Origin: Rikenella microfusus DSM 15922
Lineage (GTDB): Bacteria; Bacteroidota; Bacteroidia; Bacteroidales; Rikenellaceae
Direction of reading: 5' to 3'
Length of the DNA stretch: 64,000 bases
Assembly: GCF_000427365.1 (NCBI RefSeq)
Contig: NZ_KE386488.1
Coordinates: 434,001 to 498,000, forward strand
Of this stretch, positions 63,034-64,000 are shown piece after piece. The notes beneath the pieces are model-generated. The model worked only from the letters and a program-made list of their open reading frames with translations, ran no database searches and was not told the DNA's origin. A program made the translations under genes and the position numbers. Positions within the stretch are counted from its first letter, which is position 1, and each line of letters opens with the position of its first letter.

Positions 63034-63069
63034 GAACTTCTCGCACAATCGGTGCGAGAAGTTTTTTTA
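63034..63069 (+). terminator. Rho-independent terminator after the gene at 62788
   Basis: A perfect 12-bp stem AACTTCTCGCAC, loop AATCG, is followed by a seven-T run. It lies 34 nt after the stop codon at 63000, so this small gene is an independent transcription unit. Confidence 0.9.
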
Positions 63070-63086
63070 TCCACCGGCGTACCATA

Positions 63087-63461
63087 TCATTCCTCCCACT
63101 CCACCGGAACGGTGGCGATGTAAGAGCCTTCGGTCCTTATTGACGGCATTGCCTCTTCTTGCGTTGCGTACACCGCCGTACTTGTCAGCACTTCGTCCCC
63201 ATTGCGATAGATATTCACCCATCCTGTTTGTTTTACGGGGGCCATTCGCAGGTCGAGGTATGGTGCCTCACCAAGACATAAACACCCGTTCTCCATATAA
63301 GCGACCGGTGTCTCTCCGAACAGGTTGCTTACAAGACCTACAATAGGCGAGACACCTGCAGCATCGAAGCATATAATCCGTACCGGACTGCCGTCTCGCG
63401 CTACTACCTTTGCGCCCGCTTTGGCCGCCTCCAGATCGAAAGGTTTAAGATTCTTTTCCAT
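63087..63461 (-). CDS. Hypothetical early phage protein
   Basis: A 124-residue protein starting MEKNLKPFDLEAAKAGAKVV, with ARDGSPVRIICFDAAGVSPI and TGWVNIYRNGDEVLTSTAVY. This beta-rich type of protein (KPFDLExAKAG...VRTRDGRPVRI) is frequent in Bacteroidetes phages and elements, with no known function. It lies 11 nt downstream of the Ner-like gene. Confidence 0.7.
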   Translation of the reverse strand: MEKNLKPFDLEAAKAGAKVVARDGSPVRIICFDAAGVSPIVGLVSNLFGETPVAYMENGCLCLGEAPYLDLRMAPVKQTGWVNIYRNGDEVLTSTAVYATQEEAMPSIRTEGSYIATVPVEWEE

Positions 63462-63472
63462 ATCGTTTAAGA

Positions 63473-63682
63473 TTAGTTTAAAGTCCGTTTCCGCTCCGCG
63501 ATCAACTCCTCGGCGGCGCGCAGCACTTTTTCGCTGACACCTTCGCCGCCCAATACACACGACACCCACACGCGCGATACTTCGGCTCTGGCGGCAATCA
63601 TATTTATATCGCCACGAATCAGGTTCGCCCTGATCCGGCGAATACGTTCCTTACGTTTCTTGCCTCTGAGTGTTTTTTCCAT
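63473..63682 (-). CDS. Ner/Cro-like HTH regulator
   Basis: A 69-residue basic protein starting MEKTLRGKKRKERIRRIRAN with an HTH (GDINMIAARAEVSRVWVSCV) and EKVLRAAEELIAERKR. It is the first gene of the leftward early operon and divergent from the repressor, the position of Mu ner. It probably represses the lysogeny promoter or its own. The ATG at 63682 was preferred over a start at 63736, which overlaps the promoter. Confidence 0.75.
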   Translation of the reverse strand: MEKTLRGKKRKERIRRIRANLIRGDINMIAARAEVSRVWVSCVLGGEGVSEKVLRAAEELIAERKRTLN

Positions 63683-63705
63683 ACCTTTGTATAGCTTTAC
63701 AGAGG

Positions 63706-63788
63706 CAAAGATATTACAGAATAATGTAATATCCAAGCTCTGTTTATATTTTTCTGTATTTTGCCTTATGACAAACAGTATTACAGAA
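63706..63788. promoter_or_regulatory. Early promoter and repressor operator region
   Basis: On the minus strand TATCTTTG (63706-63713) is a -7 box for the ner-like gene. It abuts a perfect 8-6-8 palindrome ATATTACA-GAATAA-TGTAATAT (63711-63732). Further TACAGAA half-sites lie at 63752-63758 (as TTCTGTA) and 63780-63788, the latter inside the repressor gene. This fits repressor control of both divergent promoters. Confidence 0.65.
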
Positions 63789-64000
63789 CGTTATTTGCTA
63801 TTAATAAAGGAATTGATAGCGATAGGCGAGGTGGCTGATGGTAACGGATTTGCGAAAAAAGTCGGCCTCAGCCCCTCAGCTATCACGGAAATGAATAAAG
63901 GCAGAACCAATGTTGGGCTTTCGGCCATACAGAAAACTGTATCAACTTACCCGTCTATAAATCTGGATTGGCTTATATCTGGAGATGGAGAAATTTTTAA
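63768..64000 (+). CDS. CI-like XRE repressor (3' end cut by window edge)
   Basis: The frame from ATG 63768 gives 77 residues and is still open at the edge. It has an XRE HTH (NGFAKKVGLSPSAITEMNKG, RTNVGLSAIQKTVSTYPSI) and the LDWLISGDGEIF hallmark of Bacteroidetes phage repressors, which usually continue into an S24 peptidase domain. It is divergent from the Ner-like gene, the Mu c position. Confidence 0.85.
   Translation, partial: MTNSITERYLLLIKELIAIGEVADGNGFAKKVGLSPSAITEMNKGRTNVGLSAIQKTVSTYPSINLDWLISGDGEIF

Larger units (their letters stand above)
30750..64000. mobile_element. Mu-like transposable myovirus prophage (right edge outside window)
   Basis: More than 33 kb of contiguous phage genes include a MuA-type DDE transposase, MuB-type ATPase, DUF3164, GemA/gp16-like, gp36-like DUF1320, DUF935 portal, MuF, tail sheath and a Mom-like gene. 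The repressor end is at the window's right edge and the mom end is on the left. The left limit is uncertain: host repeats stop near 30746 and the first phage gene ends at 31183. Target duplication and TG/CA ends could not be fixed without the right junction. Confidence 0.85.

Overview
The window looks like the chromosome of a GC-rich gut Bacteroidetes bacterium, most likely Alistipes or another Rikenellaceae. The evidence is the recurrent TAnnTTTG promoter box with little Shine-Dalgarno signal, Bacteroidetes-type genes (DUF4251 protein, BACON/PNGase F-like lipoprotein, the purH-mreB pair, GTG-started purH and mutL), lipoprotein signals ending in a Cys box, and a Bacteroidetes-style Mu-like prophage. 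Genus assignment is inference.

Left part, 1 to about 30.75 kb, is host chromosome. It holds a partial dapD, a membrane-anchored EEP phosphatase/nuclease, a sigma-54 activator divergent from an HdeD-like gene that has a very good sigma-54 promoter, a PNGase F-like lipoprotein, ppdK, tRNA-Arg(ACG), a DUF2007 and a DUF4251 gene (the latter with a second sigma-54 promoter candidate), mutL, a GNAT acetyltransferase, an orphan UmuD-like protein, metX, an S41 peptidase, purH-mreB, an AI-2E-type permease and a rhomboid protease. The gaps are filled by two intergenic repeat families: modular hairpins bordered by AACCGTAC/GTACGGTT, and a roughly 150-180 bp MITE-like element with CCCGATTATATA-type inverted ends. 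At 18.1-20.4 kb lies a small remnant of a phage-like early region; two of its genes are paralogues of genes in the big prophage, in the same order and orientation.

Right part, about 30.75 kb to beyond 64.0 kb, is a Mu-like transposable myovirus prophage running right to left. At the right edge are the CI-like repressor (cut by the edge), a divergent Ner-like regulator and their operators. Next come small early genes, MuA, MuB, DUF3164, a DNA methyltransferase, a GemA/gp16-like gene and other small genes, ending at a bidirectional terminator near 54.8 kb. The packaging and head genes (TerS, TerL, amidase, gp36-like, DUF935 portal, MuF, gpG-like, gp37-like) run on the plus strand from 47.6 to 54.7 kb. 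Protease-scaffold, capsid, a lysis pair, sheath, tube, frameshifted chaperones, tape measure, baseplate and fibre run on the minus strand from 47.5 down to 32.8 kb. A lipoprotein gene and a Mom-family DNA-modification gene sit at the far end, where Mu keeps mom.

The most interesting points are the Mom-like gene in a Bacteroidetes phage; a MuF head protein carrying a C-terminal HExxH domain, followed by a convergent small gene with its own promoter (a candidate toxin/immunity pair); a duplicated 88-bp element forming a three-way junction in the leaders of MuA and a second gene while acting as a plus-strand promoter for two unrelated small genes; a programmed -1 frameshift; a unimolecular-spanin candidate overlapping a coiled-coil membrane protein; and a tRNA-like minihelix in the methyltransferase leader.
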